DNA from: Sesamum alatum
Taxonomy: Eukaryota > Streptophyta > Magnoliopsida > Lamiales > Pedaliaceae
Length of the DNA stretch: 64,000 nt
Direction: 5' to 3'
NCBI GenBank assembly: GCA_034509735.1
Contig: JACGWO010000005.1
Coordinates: 21,880,383-21,944,382, forward strand
Shown: in pieces, positions 1 through 11,429 of the stretch
Layout: each line of letters begins with the position of its first letter
How positions within the stretch are numbered: the stretch's first letter is position 1
Position numbers and translations under genes: made by a program
Notes under the pieces: model-generated
What the model saw: the letters and a program-made list of their open reading frames with translations, nothing else
Told to the model about the DNA's origin: nothing
Database searches by the model: none

Positions 1-1360
1 GGGACTACGCTTGGAGGTAGGTCCATAAAATCAGTCCCGCCGAATTAGTACGGAAATCTCCAAGTCAAGGAATCTCGAAAATGGGTACTGAGATTCCCCT
101 TGAGACTTGCACTAAGCATCTGCTGTCGTATTTCATCGACGGGGGACGAGGGTCGTCTAAGCAGTGTTAGTGGGTTAGCCTGCTAGGAAGCAGCTGACTG
201 AGGTGACTCGCGGGAACCGTCTTACGGAGGACCTTGAGTAGGGTCGGCTAGGTATGACGTGTGTTCCCGGTTCCAACGGTACAGGTCAAGTCCTTTGACT
301 TGAGGAACTGTTGAGTTTACCTGTATATCAGGTCTGTATCTTAGATATGGTGAGAGATTGCCAAGAAGCACTTGAGTAGTCGTAAGCCATGTCTAGTGCA
401 GCTCTGGTGTACAGAGTGACAGTAGTTTCCAAGAAACAATTTGTCTCCTGTCAAAGGCATTGACAGTTGAGTCTCACGGATGCTCTGTGTCTTGTCCCTA
501 AAATCTGTGGCCATAGTAACTGAACAGAAGGGAAGGTTTCCCTTGCGGCGTTTAGTAAGGACAGACCGACACTTAGGTCCAAAATGGGTATCTGCATTTT
601 TCGTGCCCTAGACCCTAAGTGGTGAGACCATAGACAGAAGGACAAGTGTACTGTTAGAGCTTAAATGTTCATCCCCGTATATTCACCTAGTCTCTAGTGC
701 CATGGACCATTGCTAGATGGCCACCCATGCTAACGGACGGATTCTGGGAACCAACGCAAATATCATATTTACCTTCTCTCGCCCTACTTCTAAAGATAGA
801 TAGAAAGGTTGGAGAGAGTGACTTTATGAAATTATCTCCTTTTAGAATTTTTTCTCCCACACACCTTTGCCCTCTTTCACCGAGGAGGAAAGAATAATCT
901 TCCAAGGCGAGCAGAGACCTAAACTTCCATTACATGCCTAAGCTTGCTTTCTTGCAGCAAGATGATCAGTCCGAGAGTGCTGGAGAAAAGAAAAGAGAAA
1001 GTGCTAAAAACCTCTCTGATTCGGTCGGTATCCGACCAAATCTAGCTGAAAGGTGAACCTAAAGAGTCACACACAATTCACACACATTAAGTATTTAATT
1101 TAGAATTAAATATTGGAGAAAATGAATGATTAAATTGGATTTAATCGGGTCCTTTATTTTCTTAGAGAATTAATTCCTTTTATTTGGTAAAAGGGATTAA
1201 TCTAATAAATTAGATTTATTAGAAAATTAATTTAATAGGCCTAGAATAAATATTTATATTTATTTATTTGGCCTTTGGAATATTTAAATAGGTTTTAAAT
1301 ATTCCATTAAATTAAATTAATGGTTGAGATGGAAAAGGAGAGATGGATGGCTAGGATTAA

Positions 1361-1463
1361 TTTGACTAGGTCAAATACTACTTTGACTAGGTCAAAATCC
1401 TTGTCAAAATAGTCTTCTTTAGAGTTGGAGTTTAAAGAGGATTAAACTCCTCCTCTATAAATA
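1361..1463 (+). promoter_or_regulatory. LTR promoter of A0: W-box palindromes and TATA box
   Basis: Two copies of TTTGACTAGGTCAAA (1361-1375 and 1382-1396) are followed by a partial TTGTCAA, then a TATAAATA box at 1456-1463. TTGAC followed by C or T is the core bound by WRKY factors, here in back-to-back form 60-95 bases above the TATA. Transcription and the R region would begin about 30 bases downstream. WRKY control is inferred from the motif only. Confidence 0.6.
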
Positions 1464-1502
1464 GTCCTAGCCCCTCACTATTTGAGAAGTGATGATATTC
1501 CA

Positions 1503-1526
1503 ACACACACACACACACACACACAC
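1503..1526 (+). repeat. (AC)12 microsatellite in the LTR
   Basis: Twelve uninterrupted AC units follow the TATA box and lead into a CT-rich tract. The same place in the other A LTRs holds shorter, interrupted AC runs, so the array has expanded in this copy. Confidence 0.95.
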
Positions 1527-2042
1527 TCTCTGCTCTCTCCTCTCTCCCTAGTCACCCGCCCTCTCTCTCACACAACAAGAAAATAATTTCTTGTTCTTTT
1601 GTTCTTGGAACAATTGAACTTAGGAGAATTAATACCGTTAATTAATAACGTGTGATTAATTCATCCTCTCCAAAAATACTTGTTCGTTCGCTAGCACGAC
1701 GTGCAAGATACGTAGGTGGATTGCGTGTTACTGTTTGGAGGGTCTCACATACGAGACTTGGACAAATCGGGGAACAATGCGAGTACCGGTTAGAAGACGA
1801 AAACAACAATCGGTAGGTTTCGGTTTAAATTTTCGTTTCTCTTTATTTTTAATCCTATGGCCTCCATGATTTCTTTTATGCTTTCTAATTCATGAGATAC
1901 ACCGAACGCCCGGGAACTTCAAGGGTACACCCCTTGAACGTGTACTTTTATTTTATTAATAGCATGTTTTAATTTTTGTATTTAATTTTTATACCGCGCT
2001 TCCGCATTCGTGCTATTTTCCGGGACGATCCACAATTTTTCA

Positions 2043-2270
2043 CCTTGGGTGCTCAACGGGGCGCTCGATATAGGATATAACAATATTAAAAGCATATATT
2101 GTACATACAACATAGAGATTAAAGATATACTACAATAGCATAAAACCGAAATTACCTTTGTAGTTTAAACATTTGCACGGCTACTAGCTTTGTTCCTCTC
2201 CGGAAATGCTCACCAAGTTCAAACGTATGAACTCTCTAGAGGTAATCCACACCACACTGGAAGAGATGCA
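2043..2270 (-). mobile_element. Old B-type LTR fragment (B')
   Basis: The sequence aligns, diverged and reversed, with the end part of the B LTRs, including the CTTGGGTGCTCAAC, GGCTACTAGC and TCCACACCACAC blocks. It is cut on the left by the end of the A0 LTR and on the right by the start of the A' LTR. It is the most diverged B-type piece in the window, so it probably belongs to the oldest layer of the nest. Confidence 0.75.
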
Positions 2271-3937
2271 TGCTAAAATAGGTGACCATGAAGCCAAATT
2301 TTATTGAGCGAATTGTAACCTATGTCTGAACAATTTCAGAGTTTTAATAAACCTTGATGAATGAGAAAGTGATGTTCATCTGGCTCATACTTTGTCTGTG
2401 TTCACTTTATTGCTTTATAACTGTTCACTGGACAAATAAAGCCCACAGACTGAGATCACATTTCGGGAACTAGAACTATGCTTGGAGGTAGGTTCATGAG
2501 ATCAGTTTCGCCGAATCAGTCTGAAAATCTCCAAGTCAAGGAATCTCGAGAAATGGGTATCGAGAATCCACTTGAGACTTGCACTAAGCATCTATTGTCG
2601 TGTTTCATAGATGGGTGACGAGGGTCGTCTATGCAGTGTTAGTGGGTCAGCTAGCTAAGGAGAAGCTGGCTGAGGTCACTCAAGGGAACTGTCTTACGGA
2701 GGACCTTGAGTAGGGTCAGATAGGTATGACTTGAGTTCCCAATTCCAACGGTACAGGTTAATCCTTGGACTTGAGGAGCTACTGAGTTTACCTGTACATC
2801 GTGTCTGTATCTTAGGTATGGTGAGAGATTACCAAGTCATAGTTACTGAGTAGTCATAAGTCATATCTAGTGCAGTCATGATGTGCAACGTGACGGTAGA
2901 TTTCAAGAAAGGATTTGTCTCCTGCCAGAGCGCTGACGGTAGCATCTCACTATGCTCTGAGTCTTGTCCCTGAATCTTTGGCAACAGTAACTGAACAGAA
3001 GGGAGGCATTCCCTGCGACGTTTAGTGTAGGACAAGCCAACAGTTAGGTCCAAGATGGGTACCTACGTTTCCATGCCCTAGACCCTAAGTGGTGAGACCG
3101 TAGGCTGAAGGATAAATGTACTATAGACCTAAATGTTCACCCACATGCATATTCACCTAGTCTCTAGTGCCATGGACTGTTGCTAGACGGCCACCCATGG
3201 TAACGGACGGATTCTGGAAATTCGACCAAGTCTAGCTAAAGGTGAACCTAAAGAGTCACACACAATCCCCACACAGAACGTATTTCATTTAGAATTAAAT
3301 ATTTGAAGAGAAATGGGATGATTAAATTAGATTTAATCGGATCTTTCTTTTCTTGGGATATTAATTCCTTTAAATTGGACGAAAAGGAATTTGCCTGATA
3401 AATTAGATTTATTGGAATTTAATACACGGGCTTAAAATAAATAATATTATTTATTTCTTGCCCTATGAATTATTTAAATAAGATTTAAATATTCCATAAA
3501 ATATATGGATTATTGAGATTAAAAGGAGAGATGGATGGCTAGGATTGGTTTGACCAAATCAAAGAGCTACTTTGACTAGGACTTTGACTAGGTCAAAATC
3601 CTAGTCAACATAGCCTTCCAAGAGTTGGAGTTTGAAGAGGAATGGATTCCTCCTGTATATATATATTCCTAGCCCTTCACTTGTGAAAAGGATGATGGAA
3701 ATTTAACACACACACATACACACTCACGTCTCTCCTCTCTCTCTCGGCCACTCTCCTTCTTTCCCAAGAAAAATACTTTGGTTCTTTTATTTTCATACAA
3801 TTGAACCTAAAGAGGGTTGATCACGTTAATCCATAGCGTTTGATCGATCCGTCCTCTCCAAATAATATACACTTGATTTTTCGCTAGCACGAGATCAAGA
3901 TACGTGGGCGGATTGCGTGTACGATTTAAAGGGTCTC
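2271..3937 (+). mobile_element. A'-type 5' LTR, 3' end deleted
   Basis: It begins TGCTAAAATAGGTGACCATG, a variant of the A LTR start, and follows the A LTR through the conserved U3 block near 3170, tandem TTTGACTAGG boxes near 3570 and a TATATATATATT box near 3656. At about 3937 the LTR stops at GGGTCTCGG and the text continues as A leader. A deletion therefore removed the LTR end, the primer-binding site and most of the leader including any GC-rich tract. The flanking ATGCA (2266-2270) may be the left target duplication. Confidence 0.8.
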
Positions 3938-4553
3938 GGTATGTGTGTATGTGTGGGATCTCGGTCATTAGAACTCTCACTTAATTAGACCAAGTTGAAT
4001 ATTGAACCCTTCATAAATGGACTTGGACTCTAGGAGTTCGTCCATGCCTTCCATCCATGGCAAAGTGAGGAAGCTAGTTTCAGTCGATAGCGTGGTCGCA
4101 CGAGTCGTGGCACGACTATCATACTTAAAAGAAGTTGCAGTTTGTCATGAATGAAGAGTACACTGCTGTTACCTATCTCACGAGTCGTGGAGGTAGCAGT
4201 GAGTCTATGAATCGGTTGATTGGGTCGGGTCTAACGCCCGAATAACGTGATTTGCTTGGAGTCCTCGGGATCACGTAAAAGGGTGAGGTAGTTATCTTGG
4301 GAATCTCGTGGAACGAGAATGGTATGGTATACCTCCCATAGGTTGTTTCCCATGCGAATCGTAAAAGCAGGGAGATCGTTGTGGATCCCAAGCCCACTAG
4401 GAAAAGAGTTTCCCAAAAACAACGTTTGAGAGTGTCGTATTTTCGTATAAATAATGGGAGTATTAAATGACTAAAGTCCAAGCATTTAATTTTATTAAAA
4501 CTTTCGATTTCGTTCTGCTGATTATAGTCCTATTCTTTAAATGTAGATTTAAA
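3938..4553 (+). other. A' leader remnant with two hairpins and internal TATA
   Basis: This is the last ~600 bases of the leader before gag. It holds hairpin SL2 (4086-4120; stem GATAGCGTG against CACGACTATC with a bulged A) and SL3 (4166-4199; stem CTGTTACCT against AGGTAGCAG with one G-U). Both expose the same CACGAGTCGTGG loop. TATAAATAA lies at 4446-4454. In this copy the small upstream reading frame starting at 4467 runs in frame into gag. Confidence 0.7.
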
Positions 4554-5277
4554 ATGTCTAAGAACCCATTATCAACCGTACTTGAGATAAACAAGTTTAA
4601 TGGAGCTAATTACAACGACTGGTTGCGCAATCTGAGGATAGTCCTCGATTACGAGAACCAAGGCTATGTCATGGACGAGTCATTTCCTAGGACCTTGCCA
4701 GAAGGATCCACGCTAGAAGAACGTGAGACGTTCAAGACTTGGCATAAGGATAACCGGAGAGTCTGTAGCATCATACTTGCCTCTATGACGAATGAGATTC
4801 AGAAGCAGTATGAAAGGATAGACGATATCCCTTCCATTATGGCTCGCCTGAAGGATTGCTATGCAATCTCAGATCGGCATACTAGGTATGTCGCAACGAA
4901 TGCGTTCTTTGGAACTAAAATGACCGAAGGGTCCTCTGTACATGAGCATGGGGTCAAGATGCTTACCTTGTGGAAAAGCTCGAAGACCTCAAAGCAGGGC
5001 TCGATAACGAGACGTACATTGATGTGATCCTTCAGTCACTCCCACCCTCCTCCGACCAATTCATTGTTAACTACAACATGAATGTTCCTGAGAAGAGTAT
5101 CCATGAGTTAATTAATATGTTGGTGCAATACAAGGCAACGACCAAAAGGTCTGCGCCATCAGTGTTGTTTGGAGATGCTTCGACTTCCAAGACGAAAGGC
5201 AAAGGTGCCGGACGTTGGAAAAGGAACAAGGGAAAGGAAAAAGCCATCAAAGCAGCTACCAACACTAAGAGTGTTCC
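4554..5277 (+). pseudogene. gag: copia gag, A' copy, broken and truncated
   Basis: The start MSKNPLSTVLEINKFNGANY and the following NDWLRNLRIVL match the copia gag entry region (gag_2/UBN2-like), which forms the virus-like particle in the cytoplasm. A one-base loss near 4970 shifts the frame between MLTL and EKLEDLKAG; the second half continues through LPPSSDQFIVNYNMN to the basic KGKGAGRW stretch. The gene ends at GTGTTCC (5277), where the A5 LTR was inserted, before the zinc knuckle. The rest of this element is not in the window. Confidence 0.88.
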
Positions 5278-5392
5278 TGAAAGATTGTGGATTGTCCCAG
5301 GAAATAGCGCGAATGCAGAAGCGCGGTATAAAATTAAAATACGAAAATTTAAACATGCTTTAATGAAATAAAATAACACGTTCAAGGGGTGT
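5278..5392 (-). mobile_element. A5 3' LTR, outer fragment
   Basis: It begins TGAAAGATTGTGGATTGTCC, the reverse complement of an A LTR end, and breaks at GGTGT where A1 is inserted. It resumes at 15757 with GGTGTACCCTTGAG, restoring the expected LTR text after one GGTGT copy is dropped. Confidence 0.9.
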
Positions 5393-7377
5393 TGAAAGGA
5401 ATTGTGGATCGTCCCGGGAAAAGCGCGAACGCGGAAGCGCGGTATAATTAAAAATAAATACGGAATTTAAACATGCTTTAAATTAAAGAACACGTTTCAA
5501 AGGGTGTGCCTTTGAAATTCCCAGGTGTTCGGTGTATCTCATGAATAATAAAACATAAAAGAATCATGGAGGCCATAGGGTAGAAAATTAAAAGGGACGA
5601 AAATCATAAACGAGACCTACCCGTTGTCGTTTTCGTCTTCAACGGCTACACGCGTTGTTCCCCGTTTTGCACCAAGATCTCGTTCTTGAGACCCTCCAAA
5701 TCGTGACACACGATCCACCCACGTATCTTGCACGTCGTGCTAGCAACGAACAAGTTTATATTTTGGAGTGGATGAATCAACAACACGTTATGAATTAACG
5801 GTATTGATTCATCAAGTTCTAATGTTCCAAGAACAAGAGAACAAAGAAAAATAATTTTCTTGGAGTGTGTGAGAGAGAGAGGGCGGACGAGATGGAGGGA
5901 GAGAGAGCCGAGTTGTGTGTGTGTGTTGTGTGTGTTGGAATTTCATCATCCTTCAACTTGTAGGATGCTAGGGGTTTATATAGAAGAGGAGTCTAATCCT
6001 CTTTAAACTCCTCTTTCAAGAACTCTATTTTGACTAGGATTTTGACCTAGTCAAAGTCCTAGTCAAAGTAGTGTTTTGACCTAGTCAAAACAATCCTAGC
6101 CATCCATCTCTCCCATTGATCTCAACCGTTGATTTAATTTAATTTAATGGAATATTTAAAACCTATTTAAATATTTCCAAGAGGCTAAAATAAATATAAA
6201 TATTATTTAAGCCCATTAAATAAATCCCTTTGATAAATCTAATTTATCAATTTAATTCCTTATATCTAATAGAAGGAATTATTTCTCCAAGAAAAATAAA
6301 GGACCCGATTAAATCCAATTTAATCATTCCTTCACTCCAATATTTAATTCCTAATTAAATATCTAAATGTGTGTGGATAGTGTGTGACTCTTTAGGTTCA
6401 CCTTTCAGCTAGACTTGGTCGGATTCCTAGAATCCTTCCGTTACCATGGGTGGCCATCTAGCAACGGTCCATGGCACTAGAGACTAGGTGAAATATTCAG
6501 GGATGAACATTTAGGCTCTAACAGTACACTTGTCCTTCTGTCTTCGGTCTCATCACTTAGAGTCTAGGGCACGGAAAATGCAGGTACCCATTTTGGACCT
6601 AAGTGTCGGTCTGTCCTCACTAAACGCCGCAAGGGAATCCTTCCCTTCTGTTCAGTCACTGTGGCCACAGTTTTAGGGACAAGACCTAGAGTATTCATGA
6701 GACTCAACTGCCAAAACCTATTAACAGGAGACAGATCCTTTCTTGGAAAACTACTGTCACTTTGCACACCAGAACTGCACTAGACATGGCTTATGACTAC
6801 CAAAGAGAATTCTGGCAATCTCTCACCATATCTAAGATACAGCCCTGATGTACAGGTAAACTCAGCAATTCCTCAAGTCAAAGGACTTGACCTGTACCGT
6901 CGGAACCGGGAATATACGTCATACCTAGCAGACCATACTCAAGGTCCTCCGTAAGACGGTTCCCACGAGTCACCTCAGTCAGCTGCGTCCTAGCATGCTA
7001 ACCCACTAACACTGCTTAGACGACCCTCGTCACCCGTCAATGAAACACGACAGCAGGTGCTTAGTGCAAGTCTCAAATGGAATCCGTACCCATTTTCGGG
7101 ATTCCTTGACTTGGAGATTTTCGGACTGATTCGGGAAGACTGATTCCATGGACCTACCTCCAAGCGTAGTCCCAGTCCCCGAAATTGATTCTCAGTCCGT
7201 GGGCTTTGTTTGCGTAGTGAACAGATATGGAAAACAAATATAAGTGAACACAAACAAAGTGATGCCAAATGAAATTCACTTCTTTATTCATTAATGATTT
7301 ATCAAACACCTATAATTGTCTAGACATAGGTTACATATACCCGCCAAAATTGGCTTACATGGTCACCTATTCTAACA
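5393..7377 (-). mobile_element. A1 3' LTR
   Basis: On the minus strand it runs from TGTTAGAATAGG at 7377 to CAATTCCTTTCA at 5393. The promoter (W-boxes 6029-6092, TATA 5975-5982) precedes a GA/GT-rich stretch that is the complement of the CT/CA-rich 5' untranslated start. Confidence 0.93.
5975..6092 (-). promoter_or_regulatory. A1 3' LTR promoter: TATA and W-box cluster
   Basis: Reading the minus strand, TTTGAC cores and their reversed GTCAAA partners recur from 6092 to 6029, including TTGACY W-box cores, about 50-110 bases above TATATAAA (5982-5975). The 13766-15756 LTR has the same arrangement near 14340-14463. Confidence 0.6.
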
Positions 7378-7390
7378 ATCCCCCACTTGA
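7378..7390 (-). promoter_or_regulatory. A1 polypurine tract
   Basis: The minus strand reads TCAAGTGGGGGAT directly before the 3' LTR. This primes plus-strand synthesis. A4 and A5 have TCAAGTGGGAGAT at the same place, and B1-B3 keep it with small changes. Confidence 0.75.
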
Positions 7391-7393
7391 CCT

Positions 7394-10300
7394 TTAAAGC
7401 CAATCACCCATATGCCTAATCCCCATCTTCTCAAGATGTTGCGTATGAGCACTCTGCGACATAGGCTTTGTCAGCGGGTCTGCTGTGTTGTCGGCTGAGT
7501 TGACTCGGTCCATCCGAACGTCACCTCTTCCTACCATTTCTCTAAGAAGATGGTAGCGTCTAAGAATGTGTTTGGAACGGTGATGAGATCTCGGTTCCTT
7601 TGCTTGCGCTATTGCACCGTTGTTATCACAGAAGATGACAACAGGCTCGGCGATGCTAGGCACCACACCCAACTCTTGGATGTAGTTTCTCATCCAAACC
7701 GCTTCCTTAGCAGCTTCTGAAGCTGCTATGTATTCAGCCTCAGTGGTGGAGTCAGCAGTGGTTGCTTGCTTGGAACTTTTCCAAGCCACTACTCCTCCGT
7801 TGAGTTTGAATACATACCCCGATTGAGACTTGGCATCATCGTCATAAGACTGGAAGCTAGCGTCGCTAAAGCCTTCCAGAATTAGTTCTCCATTGCCATA
7901 GACCAAGAACATTTCCTTAGTCCTCCTAAGGTACTTAAGGATGCCCTTAACGGCATTCCAATGTGCCTCTCCTGCACAGGACTGATATCTGCTTGTCACG
8001 CTCAAAGCGTATGCAATGTCAGGCCTGGTGCAATGGACCGCATATTGGATGCTACCTACGGCAGAAGCATAGGGGATGACTTTCATCTTTTCAAGTTCCT
8101 CATCAGTCTGCGGGGACTGCTTCTTGGACAACTTGATCCCATGCCTCATTGGAAGGAATCCTCGTTTGGAGTTGTCCATTCGATATCTCTTTAGGACTTT
8201 CTCCATATACGAGTTTTGGGTGAGCCCTAACATCCTTTTAGATCTGTCCCTGACAATCTGGATGCCTAGGATGTAGGAGGCTTCACCCAAGTCCTTCATG
8301 GAAAACTTGGTTGACAACCATGCTTTTGTGTTTCCTAACATTCTGACGTCATTACCAATGAGCAGAATGTCATCCACGTAAAGCACTAGGAACACTATAG
8401 AGCTCCCACTGTCCTTCTTGTATACACAAGGGTCGGATTCGTTTTTGATGAAGTCATATCCCCGTATTACTTCATCAAATCGAATGTTCCAACTTCGGGA
8501 TGCTTGTTTGAGGCCATAGATGGACTTCTGGAGACGACAGACCTTCTGTTCTTCTCAAGTGACCGTGAAACCCTCCGGCTGATCCATATAGATCTCTTCT
8601 TCAACGAAACCGTTGAGGAAGGCCGTTTTCACGTCCATCTGCCATATTTCATAGTCATACCATACTGCTATGGCAAGCAGGATCCGAATGGACTTAGCCA
8701 TGGCTACTGGCGAGTAGGTATCCTCAAAATCGACCCCAGGTCGTTGAGTGTATCCCTTAGCTACAAGCCTAGCCTTAAAGGTTGTGACTTCTCCATCAAC
8801 GCCGAGTTTGCGCTTGTAGACCCACTTACAGCCCACTGGCTTAACACCTTTCGGTGGATCTACAAGTCTCCAAACTTGGTTCTCGCTCATGGAGTCCATT
8901 TCGGTCTTCATGGCCTCAAGCCATTTCCCGGAGTCGATGTCAGACATCGCTTCCCCGTATGTCTTAGGATCGTTATCCAGAAGATCGGTCGCACCTAGAA
9001 ACCCATATCTCACTGGAGGTCTGGATTCTCTAGTGGACCTACGGAGGACGGGAACGTCAGTGGTGACTGTGGGCGCTGACTGTATCGGAGCCGGCGGTTC
9101 AGGGGCCGGGACTGGCCTTTCTTGAGGTTGTCCTTCATGCCTAGCATGTTGGACTTCTCTAGGTTGGTCAGCCCTCCGTGCGTTAATCCTGAATCCTCTT
9201 GGTGAGGTTTCCGCGGCTATTTCTGATGGCTGAGTTCCATCACTTGATTCCTCAAGGATCAGCTCATCAGGTTGGATATCCTCCGGGAAGCCTTGCTCCA
9301 AGAATACTGCATTCCTTGAAACAAATACCTTTTGTTCCAAAGGGTCATAAAAGTAATAACCCGCAGTTTCTCTAGGGTATCCAACGAACCTGCATAGGCT
9401 AGACCTGGATTCTAGCTTATCTCCCACTAACCTCTTGACGTATGCTGGGCTACCCCACACTTTCAAGTAGTTGTAGGACGCAGGCTTGCCGTGCCATATC
9501 TCATATGGCGTTTGGGTCAATGCACTGGTAGGCGCCAAATTCAATAACTTGGCTGCCGTTTCTAATGCATAACCCCAAAACGATAAGGGCAATTTGGTAA
9601 AACTCATCATGGACCGAACCATGTCCAACAGGGTTCGGTTCCTCCTTTCAGAGACGCCATTTAACTGTGGTGTTCCGGGAGGTGTCCATTCCGATATTAT
9701 ACCATTTTCTTTTAGATAATCTAGGAATTCGGCACTAAGGTATTCACCGCCTCGGTCTGACCGTAGGACTTTAATTTTGCAGTTGGTCTGGTTCTCCACT
9801 TCAAGCCTGAATTCTTTAAACCTCTCAAGAGCTTCAGACTTGTACCTCATCAGGTAAACATAACCGTACCGTGAATGGTCATCGGTGAAGGTTATGAAGT
9901 AGGAGAACCCACCTCGGGCCTGCGTCCTTAGTGGTCCACATACGTCTGTATGGACCAAGTCCAACAAACCTGTGGCAAGCCTGCTTTATCCTACAAAGGG
10001 CTTCTTGGTCATTTTCCCTCTTAGACAAGACTCACAAGTTGGTAGATCACTCAAGTCCCCAACCTCTAGGTTCTTTGAGTCTACCAACCTTTTCATCCTA
10101 TCTTGGGATATGTGACCTAGCCTAGCGTGCCACAGACGTGCGTTCCCGTTATTATCTAATTTCCGTTTGTGTTGAGCGTTAAGAACGAAATTCGTTTGTT
10201 GCAAGATATAGAGCCCGTTGTGCAATGTACCAAGTAGATGAGCAATTCCACACCTCATCAAATAAAAGCAATTTTTTATTGATTCTGAACTCATAACCAC

Positions 10301-11429
10301 TATTGTCCAACAATGGAATGGAAATGATGTTCTTAATCATACTAGGTACAAAATAAACCTGCTCTAATTCTATGCTAATGGTATCACTAATTACTAAAGT
10401 GGCGGATCCTACTGCTTCTGCCGAGATGGCCTTGCCATTTCCGAGCTTCAGGATCATGTCCCCGCTACTTAGTTTTCTGCTTCTTTTCAGCACCTGCAAA
10501 TCATTGCAAATGTGAGCTCCACAGCCGGTATCCAATACCCAAGAGGCAGAATTAGTGACCATGTTAACCTTGGTTTGAGAAGAGTTTGGGGCACTCTCTC
10601 TTCCAATGCCCTTTCTCACGCAGTTGATACATATGTCATATGCCTTTGACTGTTGCTTGGAGACAACCTTTCCCTTTCCTTTGCCTTTCCCCTCTTTGGC
10701 AATGGGAACACTCTGAGTGTTCGTAGCTGCTATGACGGCTTTTCCCTTCCCCTTCTTCTTTTTCCAACGTCCGGCACCCTTGCCTTTCGTCTTGGAAGTT
10801 GAAGCACCTCCAAACAATACCGAAGGCGTGGACTTCTTAGTCGTTGCCTCGTATTGCACCAACATATTGATCAACTCATGAATGCCCTTCTCAAGTGTAT
10901 TCATGTTATAGTTGACGATAAATTGGTCGAAGGAGGTGGGAGTGACTGAAGGATCACATCTATGTACGTTTCGTTATCGAGACCTGCCTTTAGGTCCTCG
11001 AGCTTTTCCACTAGGGTAAGCATTTTAACCCCATGCTCTTGTACAGAGGATCCTTCTGTCATTTTAGTTCCAAAGAACGCCTTGGTCGCGACATACCTAG
11101 TATGCCGGTCCGGGACTGCATAGCAATCCTTAAGGCGAGCCATAATGGAAGGGACATCGTCTAGCCTTTCATATTGCTTCTGAATCTCATTGGTCATCGA
11201 AGCAAGTATAACGCTACGGACCTTCCGGTTATCCTTATGCCAAGTCTGGAACGTCTCACGTTCTTCTGGCATGGATCCTTCCGGTAAGGTCCTAGGGAGA
11301 GGCTCGTCCATGACGTAGCCTTGGTTCTCGTAATCTAGGACTATCCTGAGATTGCGCAACCAGTCGTTGTAATTTGTTCCATTGAATTTGTTTGTCTCAA
11401 GAATGGTTTGATAGTGGGTTCTTAGACAT
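7394..11429 (-). pseudogene. gag-pol: copia gag-pol polyprotein, A1 copy (3 frameshifts, 2 stops)
   Basis: Starting at MSKNP (ATG 11429-11427), the order is gag (LRNLRIVLDYENQGY), a degraded zinc knuckle, aspartic protease (WVLDTGCGAHICND), pre-integrase HHCC (LWHARLGHIS...CESCLRGKMTKKPF), integrase core (HTDVCGP, SDRGGEY, NGVSERRNR), copia RT (KWVYKRK, VKTAFLNG, YVDDILLIGND) and RNase H (SDASFQS, STTEAEYIAASEA, DNNGA), ending GDWL. Breaks: an extra A near codon 8, one base lost near 10935, an extra T in a T run near 10270, CAA to TAA at 9986-9988, and a TGA just after PEGFTVT (8552-8554). Repaired, it would be about 1,345 codons, usual for the superfamily. It cannot make a full polyprotein as read. 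Confidence 0.95.

Larger units (their letters stand above)
1..2042 (+). mobile_element. A-family LTR (A0), 5' part outside the window
   Basis: The sequence matches the other A LTRs from about 200 bases inside the LTR to its end, with the conserved block around CCATGGACCGTTGCTAG near 700, the TATA box at 1456 and the terminal ...CAATTTTTCA. After the terminal CA the sequence becomes a B-type LTR starting CCTTGGGTGCTC, so this is probably the 3' LTR of an A element that entered a B' LTR. CCTTG (2043-2047) would be the target duplication; its partner lies outside. This copy is more diverged than the A1 and A4 LTRs. Confidence 0.9.

Noticed and set aside
4200..4481. A possible host gene between the A' LTR and gag
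   Set aside because: The region matches the leaders of A1, A4 and A5 throughout, so it is retrotransposon leader.
5860..5945. GA/GT repeats as a CRISPR-like or satellite array
   Set aside because: They are simple microsatellite stretches in the transcribed start of the LTR, with no repeat-spacer structure.
8504..9125. Long frames opposite to RT and integrase on the plus strand (also 47005-47626 on the minus strand)
   Set aside because: They are shadows of the pol reading frame; no independent motif or promoter is visible.
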